A DNA stretch of 64,000 nt from NCBI GenBank assembly GCA_900312665.1, contig ONZQ02000012.1, positions 514,907 through 578,906 of the forward strand, in the 5' to 3' direction. This document shows, piece after piece, positions 52,874 through 64,000 of the stretch (position 1 is the first letter of the stretch; every line of letters starts with the position of its first letter). Position numbers and translations under genes: made by a program. The notes below the pieces were generated by a model. It was not told the origin of the DNA. It saw only the letters and a list, made by a program, of their open reading frames with translations, and ran no database searches. This DNA is from Cephalotrichum gorgonifer. Taxonomy: Eukaryota > Ascomycota > Sordariomycetes > Microascales > Microascaceae.

Positions 52874-55800
52874 CTACATAAACTTCCCTTTGATACCCCC
52901 AATGAGCATATTCCTCTTCTGCTGCCTCACAACCCTGTCGACATCATCCGCCCACCCCTGCGTCTGGTTCTGTAGCTGATCCATGCTATCCCCCATGATA
53001 TTCAGCTTCTCCGTCCGCTCGTTCAGCTGCCTGGTCAAGTAGCTCCCCCAACCCTCTTCGCTTCCGCCGGCCGCACTCGCAGCGGCGGCCCCCGCCCTCG
53101 CGGACCGCTGCTCCGCCGCCGCGGCCTCGAGCATCCGCTTGCTGGGCGGCCTATCCGGCCCGCCGATGAGCAGGTCGAGGTCCGTGGGCGAGACGTACTG
53201 CGTGCCCGATATCCACTGCAGGTTCGAGATGGTGGGCCGCTGGGGGGTCGCGAGGTCTGGGTTCACCACGACGTCGGCCGAGTTCTGGAGCCTCTCGCCG
53301 AAACCCCACGCGTGAAGGAGGGCAAGCTCCGAGGGGCCGACCCAGCCGAAGATGTACCCGTTCTCCGTGAAGAGCGTCGCGGACCGCCGGGTCGGGTCGA
53401 GGGGGGGAAGCTGGGCCTTGGCGATCTCGCGGAGGGCGGGGATGGTGTAGGCGCGGGTGGAGCCGTCGCCGAGGACGGCGGCGACAACGGTGCCGCGGTA
53501 GTCAAGCTCTGTGACGGACGCGGCGTCGCAGAGGACGTCGTCGAAGGACTTGGAGGCGCCTTTTGAGGATGCGGGTTTGAAGATGCGGATTTCGGTTTTG
53601 GTCACTGGAGAAACGTAAGTTTGGGAAATGGTCCGCCAGGGAGAGCACAAACGGGATGGGTGTGCGGCTGATGATATAGGACAAAGAAGAAAACAACAAA
53701 GGCGGGCGGCAATTACTTACCGACGACGAGCACTCCGTTCACCTGCTGACCATTCCGAAGCCCGGCCACGACGGGCCCCGTGGCAGCCGCAGGCTTTCCC
53801 GTGTCCGCGACGATGGGGGAGATGGACACGACGGAGTCTCCGAAGCTCACCACGCCCGCAACCTTGACGGCGTACCCCTCGCCCGAGGGTAGCAACTTGA
53901 GGGTGATGACCTTGCCAGTGTTGGTTCCCACGAAGCAGGCGATGCTGGAGTAGTTGTCCCCCTCGAGCGTCATCACGCCGAACTTAATCTCGACGGGCCA
54001 CTCCTTCTGCGTTGGTGTCGAGTGACCCTTTAGGAACGACGTCCTCTTCTCCTGCTTCGCGAACTCAGACATGGAGGCCTGGTAGATTATGCGGGGGCCC
54101 CGGAGGTCGATGATGCTCAAACCCCCGCCCTCCGACCCAGCCGCCACGAAGCCGACGTCGCACACCGCCACGGCCGTGATGGGGCCCTTGGCCATCTCGT
54201 ACAGTGTGAAGGGCTGGAGCCCAAGCCTGAGGGGTGGTTCCGCGCGCGACGTGATGTCCGTCAGGCCGCCGGGGTTCGGGTCGTGCGGCGGTCCCATCTC
54301 GTCGCGGCCGTAGAGGGGGTTCGGTCCCCACCTGTAGACGACGACCTCGCCGGCCGTGGTGCCCGCGACGAACTCGCCCGTGGTCGAGGCCATGCTCATG
54401 GCGCTGACCTCTACGCTGTCGTAGCGGGCCACGGCGCGCGCGACGTCGACCTGCAGCTGGGCGTCGTTTTCGATGTCGTCGCCGTGGCCGGAGTCCCAGA
54501 TGCGTATGGTGCCGTCGGCGTGCGCGACCTGCAGGATGGTGCGGCTATCGTACTTCCTCTTCGGCTTGGAGGCCTCGGCGCCGCCCGTGAGGATCGGGTC
54601 GCCGATGCTACGGTTCTCCACCATGCCTAGCCACCGGGTCCTCTCGAGCGTGGCGGCGGCGATGTTGGTGACGAAGGGGTGGACGAGCGAGAGGGACGGG
54701 TGCAGCTGGTTCGTGGGGCTGATGGGGTGGCCCGACGGGAAGCTCAGGGTGACGAGCTCGCCGGAGGTCAGCAGGGTGATTATCGCGATGGGGTCCTGGG
54801 CGCCGCCAAAATGTGGCGAGGACCGTGGGATAAGCTGGTACTGCTCAACCTGGACACCTGGTGGCAGAGGGAGACTGATCCGTCTTCTTCCGGCGAAGTG
54901 GTCTGAGAGCGCCTGCCACGAAGACGTCGCGTAGATGGGCGTGGGGCCGAGGTCGATGAAGGTGAGGCCCTGCTGGGGATCGTCGGTGGACTGGCCGCCG
55001 GCGATCAGCAATCCCGTGTCGTCCGGGTTCTCCTTGCAGCACCACGAGATGCGCGAGAAGGGCGTCACGACTCTCGCGGCCACCTCGCGCCTGGCGGGCT
55101 GGTCGACGTTCAGGTCCGTCAGCGTCCGCGCCATGAGGAGCTTCCCCTGGCTCGCGTCCCAAAACGCCAAGCTCCCGTCGTCGTGCGCCGTCAGCACGAA
55201 GGTCCCCGACGGGTGCCACTTCGCGTGCGTGAGTCTCGGGCTCCTGGCCGTGTCGGTCGCGAGGCCCCTGCCCCCCGGCGCGCCCCTCGGCACGACGTAC
55301 TCGAGGAAGTGCTGCACGCGCGCCTGCTTGATGGAGTAGATGACGGCACCGTGGGTGTACGATATTAGTAGCTTCCCGATGTCCCTCGGGTGGAATGCCA
55401 CGTCTACGAGCGCGACCTGTCTCGCGGAGGAGTCCCTCTCCCGCCAGAAGTTGGGCAGGCGGAACCCGTTGGCCATCCTGCCGCGGTCGAGATCATACGC
55501 CAGCACGTCGCCGACGGACGAGCCGAGGAGGGCCCAGTCGAGCATGGGGTCAGTCTCGAGGCAGACGGCGCCGCCGGGGGCCACGCCGCCCGCGACCCTC
55601 GTCGCGGTGTCGAGGTCCCATACCGAGAGCTCGCTCCGGGCGTCGAGACTCACGAGGCGGCCGCCGGAGGCGAAGCGCAGCTCGCGGAAGGAGGTGGGGC
55701 GGGGCGGGTCGATGGTCTTCTGGACGCGGCGCTGGCCGAAGATGTAGATCTTTCCGGGGCCGAACTTGGTCTCGTTCGTGCCGACTGCTAGGAGCGATTG

Positions 55801-56086
55801 GACGGGGTCGTATGCAAGGCAGCTGTGTGGTGTTTATTCGTTTTAGTGCTTTGGGGATTTCTTATTATTTTTTGTTGGGGTCGGCTGGGGGGCTGTTCGT
55901 TGACGTCACATCACGGGCGGATTTCTTTGGCGGGGGGGAGAGAGGGGCAAGAAGGGGAACAAAGTACCTGATTTGGGAGTTTATTCCGTAGCGGGCGAGG
56001 TCGTCCGGGTTGAAATCGCTGGAGGCGATACCCGCGGACAGGTCCTTCTGCATGCCCGTCTGCTTGCCCCGGAGAAAGGAAGCCAT
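52874..56086 (-). CDS. Lgl/tomosyn/Sro7 family exocytosis regulator
   Basis: Homologue of yeast Sro7/Sro77 and animal Lgl/tomosyn, which bind Rab GTPases and t-SNAREs to regulate docking of secretory vesicles at sites of polar growth. Three exons, 56086-55968, 55822-53721 and 53604-52874, give 983 residues. It opens with MASFLRGKQTG and continues into repeated WD40-like blades, including SELSVWDLDTATRV and THAKWHPSGTFVLTAHDDGS, expected to form two beta-propellers. The last 60 residues form a heptad-patterned, R-SNARE-like helix (ERTEKLNIMGDSMDQLQNQT) and end IKGKFM, a tail typical of the fungal family. Introns of 145 and 116 nt have GTACTT and GTAAGT donors, in phases 2 and 1. Orthology to Sro7 versus tomosyn cannot be settled from this sequence alone. 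Confidence 0.94.
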
Positions 56087-57288
56087 GGTGTCTCGCGGGA
56101 CTGGTTCAATTTGATTCGGGGAGTGTTGCGTAGGTGAAGCTTTCCTTGGGGAGGAAGAGCTGGGATGGCGTTTGTGGTTTGGGGGGTTGGGGCGGTTTGC
56201 TTATGACGATCTTTGGACCCCGCGACGGACCGGCCGGCACTGCTTGGGAGCTGTCGTAAGCTGCCCCGCTGTGGTACGACTCGTGGTAGGGAGGAATGGC
56301 TGCTAACAATTTCAAGTAAGCCTGGCCAAGAGCTTGGCGGGGCAGGAAGTACTTGTAGGCGCAGGTTACGCAACCGCCAAGAAGGATCGTTCTTATTCAG
56401 CATGTGATGTGAAGAGATCGGCGAGGTACGTACTTCACACATGCCAACATGGTTTTTTGTTGTGTCTCGCAGGTGTCTCGCTTTTACAGGTATAAGTACG
56501 GAAGTTAAAAACACCAAGGTAACAGGTGGGATGGAATCATGCGTGGCGTTGGTAGGTGCGTGCCCGAAGCATCCTGTGACTTGTGGCTTATTCGTATATC
56601 CGCAGTGGCGGTCCTCGCCTCACAGTTGGCTCGCACGATATTTGACTCGAATCTTCAGTACCAAAGCAGATGGAACCATGTTCGGGCAAAGGCGAAAAGA
56701 CATAAGGCGAAGAATATTGAAAATGCTGTCTATTGCTACGGGGGCTCGGATGAACACCCGAGGCCCTCCTTGCGAAGAAGCGATAGAAAAAGCTAAACTA
56801 TGACTGCTAATGCGCAATACACGCCAGAAGCAGTCATCTCGACGCTACTCCAACTATCGGGTTCGTCCCAATGCCAAGAGAGAGAGGAATCCCTCGTTGC
56901 CCGGGGAGGCTTGCTATCACCGCAGTCCCCCCGGGCGACGTCCCACCCTGCTTCGTCGTATGAGGAATCCAATCCGCCTTGCATGTCGTGACCCAAGAAG
57001 AGAAGAGAGGATAAGAGAGAATGGACCTGATCACCTTCCCGCCCAACTTCCTGCTGACTGGTACCGAAAATCCTCCACCAAGAGCACTCACTGTTCCACG
57101 ATCGATCGGGAAGCAAAAAAAAAAAAGAACAACAACAAGATGGATATCAAGAAAAAAAACCATAAAAAGGAGGAGGAAAAGGAATCTCGAGCTCCACGAC
57201 GTAAGTGAAAAAAAAAGCACCACCTTCGAGCTTGGAAACCTCGGAAAGCACCTCGGGAAGAAAGACGCAAAGCGTTTCTTCCCGGAAA
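56087..57288. other. Lgl/Sro7 promoter and 3' region of the zinc-finger gene
   Basis: 1.2 kb. Next to 57100-57220 the plus strand is A-rich, consistent with the 3' UTR of the minus-strand zinc-finger gene. A 120-codon frame at 56441-56803 has no recognisable feature. Confidence 0.4.
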
Positions 57289-58398
57289 TCAGTGCTTCTT
57301 CCTGCTCTCCCCCCTCACAAACGCGCACTGCCTCACCGTCGCCTCCACGTCGGCGCCCTCGGCCTTGGAGTGGGCCGTCCTCAGGTGCCGCACGAAGTTG
57401 TCGCGCCGGTTGTAGACGTGGCCCGACTTGGCCTTGGTGCAGCCCGGCACGTGGCACTTGAAGGCCACGCCTTTCGCGTGCGCGACGCTCTGGTGGCGCT
57501 TGAACTCCTTGCGGGTCGCGAACGAGACCGAGCACATGTCGCATGGCAGCCGGTCATCTTGGTCGTCGGACTTGTGGTTCCTGTTTTTGGGCGGGCCGCG
57601 GGGGGGGTTGTGTTAATGGTGCTCCTCGGGTGTGGGGTGTAATCGGATGTGGAATGGGGGGATACCACTCTATGGGGGCTCGCGAGGAGAGTAACAAGTT
57701 TATATTTAATCTTGGTACTCTACTTCTACGAACGTTCTATTCAATTCTCCCTCGCTGGAGTTGGAGAACCGAGGAAGAGAGAGAGAGGAAACAAGAGAAA
57801 ACGGAAGCGGAATGAAGAAAGAGGAAAAAAGGGGGGGGGGGGAAAGGGGGAGTACTTACACGAACTCAGTCGAAAGAGGTGATGGGGGATACAACTCGCC
57901 GTAGCCACCGCTGGGCCAGGCGAACGTGGTACTAGCCGGCGACAGGGCATAGTTTTCCGGGCTTTCCGCCGCCAGGCTTAGACCGCCCGCTGGCGAGCCT
58001 CCGGAAGAAGAGAAGTCGGCGCTGCCGTCCGGGGACGCCGCGGCGGGGAACCCCGGCAACCATGGCGACGACGACGACGACGAGGGGGCCGGTGGTGGCG
58101 GTGGTGGTGGTGGTGGCTGCAGGTCGTACAGCTGAGGGTCGGGCTCCAGCCCTAGGTGGTAGTGGTGGTTGTCCTCCGAGGATGTGAACAAGATCTCTGG
58201 GAAGAGCGGCTCCGGGAGCGCGGGGGGGAACGAGAACGGTGAGTAAGATATCGCGGCGGTGCTTGCCGTCGGCTCCGTTCCGGCGTTTGTCCAGTCCTCG
58301 CAGCAGCAGTAGGATAGTCTCTGGTAGTAGCAGGCGCAGTTGCTTTCAGGTGGGACCTTGGGCGTGTAGATGAAGGGTTTAGTTATTGGCAACGCCAC
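57289..58398 (-). CDS. C2H2 zinc-finger protein, 5' end unresolved
   Basis: Probable DNA-binding regulator with two C2H2 fingers. Two exons, 58398-57860 and 57580-57289, join (GTAAGT donor, AACAG acceptor, phase 2) into at least 276 codons. The first exon is rich in Pro, Ser and Gly with a run of nine or ten prolines, resembling an activation or disordered region, and has a CACYYQRLSYCCC cluster near its start. The second exon carries finger 1 (CDMCSVSFATRKEFKRHQSVAH) split only by normal spacing, and finger 2 (CHVPGCTKAK...HLRTAH), close to the C terminus. The first exon has no in-frame ATG: 58398 is a GTG, and the frame is closed by a TAA about 20 bases upstream. A CTCAG acceptor at 58405-58404 suggests an undetected upstream exon. 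Target genes unknown. Confidence 0.7.
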
Positions 58399-61300
58399 CG
58401 TCGCTGAGTCAAAATAGGGCCCTTAGAAGGAAAGACCCCGGGGATTTTTTTTTGTGTTTGGTTTGAGGGGTTGGGATTGGAAGCTGGGTCCCCGACGATA
58501 TTTGGGTTGTCGCAAGGCAGTTAGGATGTCAGGTTTGCGGTCTGTGTATGTGTATGTGTACGTGGGTGAGTGTGTGAGCGAGGAAGAGAGTGTGAAGGGG
58601 GTGTAGAAAGTGTTAGATGAGCTCGAGGTAATGGGTAGCGGGTTGATTTAATAGTCTTTGATTCAATAGTGTTGTAGAGGCAATCGTGTTGACGTCGTCG
58701 ACTAAGAGTGAGTTTGCCGCAGAGCTACGCTCACGGCACGGCCAGAAACTCTGATATTTGGAAAATGATCGAGGAAAAGACCGAGATTGATTAGTGGACG
58801 GGGATGACCCCTCATGCGGTGATGGGTGTGGTAATGGGCGTTTTGGAGAATCCCGTGAGCGGATGGGGCTAAGGGAATTCTGGCGGCAGGGAGGCTTATT
58901 ATGGCACTCCGTCCATGGCCTGGAGTTTACAAGCTGGTGGGTATACGAATTTTGGGCTGTTTGGAGCGGTGGAAGCCTCGTTTCGGTGAGGAAGTTTCCT
59001 GGGGGGCGGTTCGATAGGTCGTATTAATTCTGGGAATAGCTTCGTAAGAGGAAAGTGGGACGATGGGGATTGGAAGCTCGAATGGGGGGGTGTACCGTTC
59101 CTATATATTTTTCGCTGGCGAGTACCTGGGTGTGGGTACGGGTACAATCAGTGCCAAGGTCCTTGGTTGCGTGGGTGTACCGCATTAGTGTACATGCGCC
59201 TTCGCGTGAAAGTGACATTGAGACAAAGGTTATGTTCTGCATATCAGTGGGGGGGAATACGAGTAAAACGGGATGTGGGATATGCAGTACTCAGCAGGTG
59301 ATGTGTGGGCCTCAAACTATCAAGTACAAGTACAAGTACCTCCATCACTTGAGGTTCGGCTCTCCCCGGAATCGGGATAGGGATAATACAATACAGCAAT
59401 AATATCCGTATTCTACTCATACATGAGAACCTAATAGCACCGATGCCAATGCTGGTCTGGTCGGCGGATTTCTCCGGGTAGGATTGGGCCAATTGCGATT
59501 GCGGCCCAACGCGCAGCCAGACCAAAGAACGAGCCAATCGTTGCTCACCCCAGACCGACCTCCCTGCCGTGGGGGGAGGACTGCCTCACCGACGAAATCC
59601 CCCATCACACACGGCCGGGCTTCCGCTTGGGGCCCATAGGAGCGAGCCCTTGTATCCCGCGGGGCACTTCATTGGCCCACCGCTGGACTTTGTATGGGGA
59701 AGGGGGGGCTGAGGTACCTCTGGGGGCCAGGTCGGGGATACGGGTAAACTTCAATCAACGCCAAGAGGGCCTCAAAATATGGATTTGGATTCTCATCAAC
59801 TTATTATGGAAGAAGTACTCATAAAGTACATCCGGAATAGAACCCGGACATTCCCGTTCGCCAAGCGGGATTCTAACGGTCGAAAGGCTTGTTTCCTATC
59901 CTTCCTTCCTTCTTTCTTGTATCTTTATTTGTATCTGCACTGGGTCTCGTTCCCGCTGAAGCCAACGATGCAAGACGATTCAACTGCCGTCTTCTTCGAA
60001 TCTCGGTCAAAGAAGACCGGCCCGTCACGTGCGTTTAGCCCAGCGACGAGCCGTTCGCCTAGTGTGACTCTATCTATCAATAAAAGTACAAGTACAGGTA
60101 CTTCGAGCGGTCCTAACCTTTAAGCATGACTTGACTCGTATTGGAAGGATCGGGATCGCCTTCCCTGATGAGGAAACCTTCTAGATGGCGGGGTGGGCTT
60201 CGGTGGGGCAGGGCATTGTTCACGTGCCCCCCCTTAGTATGGGCTGGTTAACGGTGGGTGGGGCCTTGGGTGGCGGTGCGACGCGGTTCAACCTTGAGAT
60301 GGGGGTGACGAGATGCGAGAACAGGGGACGGCACGGATCTGGCGGCGGATCGAGCGGCGCGAAAATGGTCCCATGCCTCCGTGCTCGGATACTGGAGCCG
60401 ATTCACCGACGCGAGAAAGCGCGAGGCCGACGATGGCTTTGGACCCTGATTCTCGGCAGCTCTGGGCTCTCCTGGACTCTGTTCACTCGCCAGGATCAAC
60501 ATCAGAGAACCTAGCTGCGGGGATTGATTTGGACCCCCGGTTGTGTACAACCCCCCACCCAAGCCCGAGGCCGAGTCGGAGCGGAGCACCAACGTACTCG
60601 GATCCCAACACCGACTCGGCCCGCGTGAAGACTGGCTCATAGTCTACGCCACATTCGAATAGCTAGCTTTACCCCAACCCCAACCCCAGTCCCCCGCGGG
60701 GTCCATCCAGGGGTCTTTTGCTCCTCGTTTATTTATTTTTTTCCTCAAACGGCCAGATTGAGGCTGACGGCGTTCCATCCGGGGACCGCCTCGATCAAAT
60801 TTCCCGTGCCGCGTTTTGGGACAGCTTGGAGGGGTCGGAAGAATACGGGTTGCCCAGCGCAGAGAAGCGACGGCCCAAGGCCCTCAATCCGATGGGGTCA
60901 CGTCGGCATTCGCAGGCAATAGTCAAATTCGCGTCAATGCAAGGCTTACTTCGCCCGTCGAAGCATATCGTAGTCACGGGCCCTCAATCGACGAAGCGAC
61001 GTCCCGTCCTTCCTCGGAGATACCAAGAGCTTTGTTTCATAGCGGAAGGAATAATCACGCAATTGGACTGGATGTGACTAATCTATCGAAGAAACAAGAC
61101 CGTTTCGTCTCCACAGCGTGGGACTGCTCCTCCGAAGATCTCATTCCCTTCGAAGATCGGTGTAGCTACAAGCACGGAGTACTGCAGGGATTAAATCCAC
61201 AGCCCAAAACCGTGTCATCGAAAATCGTTTACTGTCCGTGCGTGGGCGGGCCCCCCCAAGGAGGTCGTTAGCCGCCTTGAAATTGGAAGCGGACAGCCAA

Positions 61301-62817
61301 GACGCATTTATGGACATGACCCTTTTGTCGCCTGGAACTGGATCCTTCCCCCGCCAATTCGCTCTTCGCGTGCGTCCTTCTCCCGACATTCTAGAAGGAA
61401 ACGTGATACGATCGAACGCCTCAGTTCGATAGATGCTAATCCCAATTAAGTTACGCCATCCACCATCCCCCGAAGTCGCTCCGCCTCCAATCCCCCGCTG
61501 TGGATGGTAGGGCACCTGCGGGGATTCCGACAATAATACTCCGTACGACGAACCCACAAGCGACAAAGGACTGGCCGGTGACCAGCCAGCTATGACGTAA
61601 TATCCATACTAACCTTCCTTCCATGATCCTTCGAGAACACCTGACATCCAACAGGTCCCCAACTCTTGCCACAGTTATGTGGGGAGGGTGTGGGTTCGCG
61701 CTATCGGCCATTTCTCCCGTTCGTTCTAAAAAGTTCCTGGCATCTGACGTAGATGTTCTTGAGTTCTTGATTATCGAGGTCTCGTGCTCTGAACAAGGCA
61801 GAACTTGGCGCCCTAGCTTGAACTTAGCTTTGTCGCTAGAGGGGCGGCGGGCAACTTGTGGATCCTGTCCTTCACGAAACGAAGGAGCAGGTGACGGCGA
61901 CCTCCAGAAACCCCAAGCATCGGTAGAAACGATATTGGTGTCGGCGGTCGTCAGGATGCAAGTTTGCAAGCTGTAAAAACCGCCGCCGGAAAGGTGGGGG
62001 AAGGGGGCTGGGCCCACTTCTTCCTTGGAACTCTACGCCAAGGAATACGTGCTCACGTTAGTGGTGGAGCCTCGAGGCCAGGCCAGTCGAGACGACGGTC
62101 GATCCTCGTCGAATCCGTAAGAGTAGCTGAATGGTTTGCGGCGGCGGAAACCCGGCTTGAGCGCGAGTTGGAAAAGAGTCCCCCGACGACACAGATCGAT
62201 CGATCTCGGCGGGGCGGCTTCGTTCAAACGACTGGCCGCGCGTCCACGAGACGCTCTGTTCCCCCTATAACCTAGACGGGATTGATGGACATATATCCCC
62301 TACGAGCCAATCACTGAATAGGAATAAGTCATCAGGTGGCTTTACACCCACATGCGAGGTTCTGCCTTGCGCCGGCGGGATATAAGCTTTGCAGGGGCTG
62401 CTATGCAGGAGCGAAACCCGGCTGTTATCGCTAGAACGGTAGGGAGAATCACTTCCCAACACAGACTGTTCCAGTTGAAGTGCGTCGTTCCTTCCGCCTG
62501 AGTTTCCCGACGGAGAATAAGTCCGCAATTCCACCATAATCTAGCGCAGGAATTGTCAGTGGAGGGGAAAATATAGTCGGTCCAATGGTTGGCCGACGGG
62601 CTTCAGCCGGGACACGTCAGTTCGAGATAAGGGGGGGGAAATACTTTACCAAAAATATAAAGCAGGTTCGATGATGCAGGGTCAAAAGTAATATGGCCCA
62701 TCTTATACTGCTTGTAAATCGGACTTGCGAAAATAGAAAGCGGCCTGGCTGTGAGTGACGCGTGGAATCTAGAAGTATCAAGTCTAGCGGAGCCAAAGGG
62801 GGTAGTGACCAGAGAAC
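58399..62817. other. Long gene-poor region
   Basis: 4.4 kb. The first 400 bases are the likely leader and promoter of the zinc-finger gene (no minus-strand ATG occurs until 58815). Further on are GTAC-rich runs at 59319-59341 and 60083-60103 and a CCCCAA repeat at 60671-60688. Open frames of up to 188 codons (61451-62017, -) overlap others and show no motif. No transposon or RNA gene could be recognised. Confidence 0.4.
58542..58578. repeat. TG-rich simple repeat
   Basis: Interrupted TGTGTA/TGTATG units upstream (on the minus strand CA-rich) of the zinc-finger gene, probably in its leader. Confidence 0.7.
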
Positions 62818-62825
62818 TATAAAAG
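62818..62825 (+). promoter_or_regulatory. TATA box of the dioxygenase gene (putative)
   Basis: TATAAAAG, 106 bases upstream of the ATG at 62924. It fits the usual distance for a fungal gene with a short leader; not otherwise tested. Confidence 0.55.
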
Positions 62826-62923
62826 GTAACTACTTCTGCCTAGAAGTGTCTCTTACCGGGAGTCCAGGCCCTAGGTCTTATATCAGAGCTAACAACACGG
62901 TATCGAAATCGAAGAATCAACCC

Positions 62924-64000
62924 ATGGTAGCCATGCATCTTACCGCTCTCCTCACTGCTGTGCTCTTTGCCCTAGGTGAAAGATGCGCTGCACACCCCGG
63001 GGCAGGTGCCCACAGAGAGTTCCACGAGCGACGCGAGTTTCTACTTGCGCATCGCTCCACTCTCACGCACTGCAATGAGAATATCCATGCCAGCGGCTTA
63101 CACAAGAGGGCGCTGGTTCGGCGCGCGGGCTTGGCGGGACAGGTCATGGGTGAGGCCTAGAATATTCTAGATCCATCACATCAAGGTTATTTCCCATGAC
63201 TTTATGCTGATTGTGCCATCTAGCTCGCCAGAATTCTGGACCGCATTATTCCGATAAGGGATTCACGCCTGAAACAGACCTGGCTACCGTCTTTGCCGGG
63301 AACAATTCATGTGTCCTGACTCCGTCTTCGACGGAGGGGCCATTCTGTAAGTTTCGCCCTCGCGTCCCTTATCTGAAGAACTGGGGAGCTGACCAGGAAA
63401 CGACAGATGTTACAGGAGAGGACATCAAGCAGGACATCGTTGAGGGCCAGCCGGGTATCCCTTTTGCTCTGGACCTACAGGTCGTCAACGTGCAGACCTG
63501 CGAGCCGATCAAGGACGCATACATTGAACTTTGGAGTACGGTCCTTTCACCCTTTCTGCTGTCCTATGATATCCACTAACCGAACTGCCCACAGACGCAA
63601 ACGCTACGGGAGTATATAGTGGCATTGTGTCTAACATGAATGGCGCCGGTGCCCGGGACCAAGGTAATCTCGAAAAAACCTTCCTCCGTGGAATCCAGAA
63701 AACCGATGAGAACGGCGCCGTTCAGTTCCACACCATATTCCCAGGGCACTACTCCGGACGGACCGTTCACATCCACGTCATGGTGCACACAGACGCCGTG
63801 GTACACGAGAACGGAACCATCATCGACACAAACCCAGCCCACGTCGGGCAGCTTTACTTCGACCCGGATCTCTATGGTAGCATCCGTACCACTAGCCCCT
63901 ATTCGTCAAACACTCAACAGCTGATGCAAAACTCGGCCGACTACGTCCTCCGGCTGGAGCCGGCTGGATCTGACCCCTTCGTGCATTACAACTTTGTCGG
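62924..64000 (+). CDS. Secreted intradiol ring-cleavage dioxygenase (3' partial)
   Basis: Extracellular member of the intradiol dioxygenase superfamily, non-haem Fe(III) enzymes that open catechol-type rings. Exons 62924-63149, 63224-63346, 63407-63535 and 63595 to beyond the window edge. The protein starts with a hydrophobic signal peptide ending near CAAHP, then a His/Arg-rich propeptide-like region (HREFHERREFLLAHRS). The core begins at FAGNNSCVLTPSSTEGPF; the splice to YVTGEDIKQD completes the usual GPYYV motif. Probable iron ligands are the Tyr of TGVYSG, the Tyr of GHYSGR and the two His of HIHV. Where relatives read WHCNATG this protein has WNANATG, so the usual His-Cys pair is missing. 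The last visible residues (DPFVHYNFV) suggest only a short C terminus is cut off. Substrate may be lignin- or plant-derived aromatics, by inference. Confidence 0.9.

Noticed and set aside
60671..60688. CCCCAA repeats that might be telomere-like
   Set aside because: Only two to three units, and not the TTAGGG type used by filamentous ascomycetes.
61451..62017. 188-codon minus-strand open frame in the gene-poor region
   Set aside because: No recognisable motif, overlapped by open frames on the other strand, and no promoter or intron signal.
1..64000. CRISPR arrays, rRNA genes, prokaryotic operons
   Set aside because: No regularly spaced repeats or rRNA-like sequence; the gene structure is eukaryotic throughout.

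Overview
The window is nuclear DNA of a filamentous ascomycete (Pezizomycotina, most likely a Sordariomycete). The reasons are short spliceosomal introns (about 45-300 nt) with GTRNGT donors and CTRAC branch sites in nearly every gene, CT-rich leaders, and a gene set of fungal type: TMA16, RNA14, an Lgl/Sro7-type tomosyn, a PNP-NACHT-ankyrin receptor, a fungal CorA-like protein and a secreted intradiol dioxygenase. A 211-base run of N at 34206-34416 shows it is a draft scaffold. I could not place it to genus.

Layout: 1.5-5.0 kb, a short oxysterol-binding protein (+) converges on a mitochondrial MAM33/p32 protein (-). 6.3-14.5 kb, an accessory-looking block with a three-exon CorA-like membrane protein (+), a PAQR receptor (-) and a large intronless NLR-type STAND protein (+). 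15.5-19.7 kb, EXO1 (-) and TMA16 (+) are divergent. 22-25.3 kb, a tiny cysteine-rich protein (+), a mitochondrial peroxiredoxin (-) and an unusual hotdog-ankyrin fusion (-). 26.4-32.8 kb, an Ariadne-type RBR ubiquitin ligase (+) converges on a Ras GTPase-activating protein (-). 32.8-39.3 kb is gene-poor and contains the gap and many short GTAC-rich runs. 39.3-44.7 kb, histone chaperone ASF1 (-) and the cleavage/polyadenylation factor RNA14 (+) are divergent. 46.9-51.5 kb, an Argonaute (+) with an apparently multi-intron leader. 52.9-56.1 kb, an Lgl/Sro7 homologue (-). 57.3-58.4 kb, a two-finger C2H2 protein (-) whose start codon is not visible. 58.4-62.9 kb is gene-poor. 62.9 kb to the end, an intradiol dioxygenase (+) cut off by the window edge.

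The genes do not form a pathway or biosynthetic cluster. Most are single-copy housekeeping genes: lipid transfer, mitochondrial, DNA repair, ribosome biogenesis, Ras signalling, chromatin assembly, mRNA 3'-end formation, exocytosis. Interspersed are faster-evolving genes (NLR, CorA-like, hotdog-ankyrin, secreted dioxygenase). The Argonaute has a complete slicer tetrad, so RNA interference is probably active.

Exon boundaries were derived by hand from splice signals and family alignment. Every complete spliced model has a length divisible by three. The most notable observations are: the long C-terminal extension of the NLR with a glycine-rich hydrophobic helix; the hotdog-ankyrin fusion; an open ATG-less N-terminal extension of the RBR ligase beginning at ATT in an otherwise perfect Kozak context; a probable one-base homopolymer problem at the oxysterol-binding protein start; and the AUG-free, intron-rich leader of the Argonaute gene.
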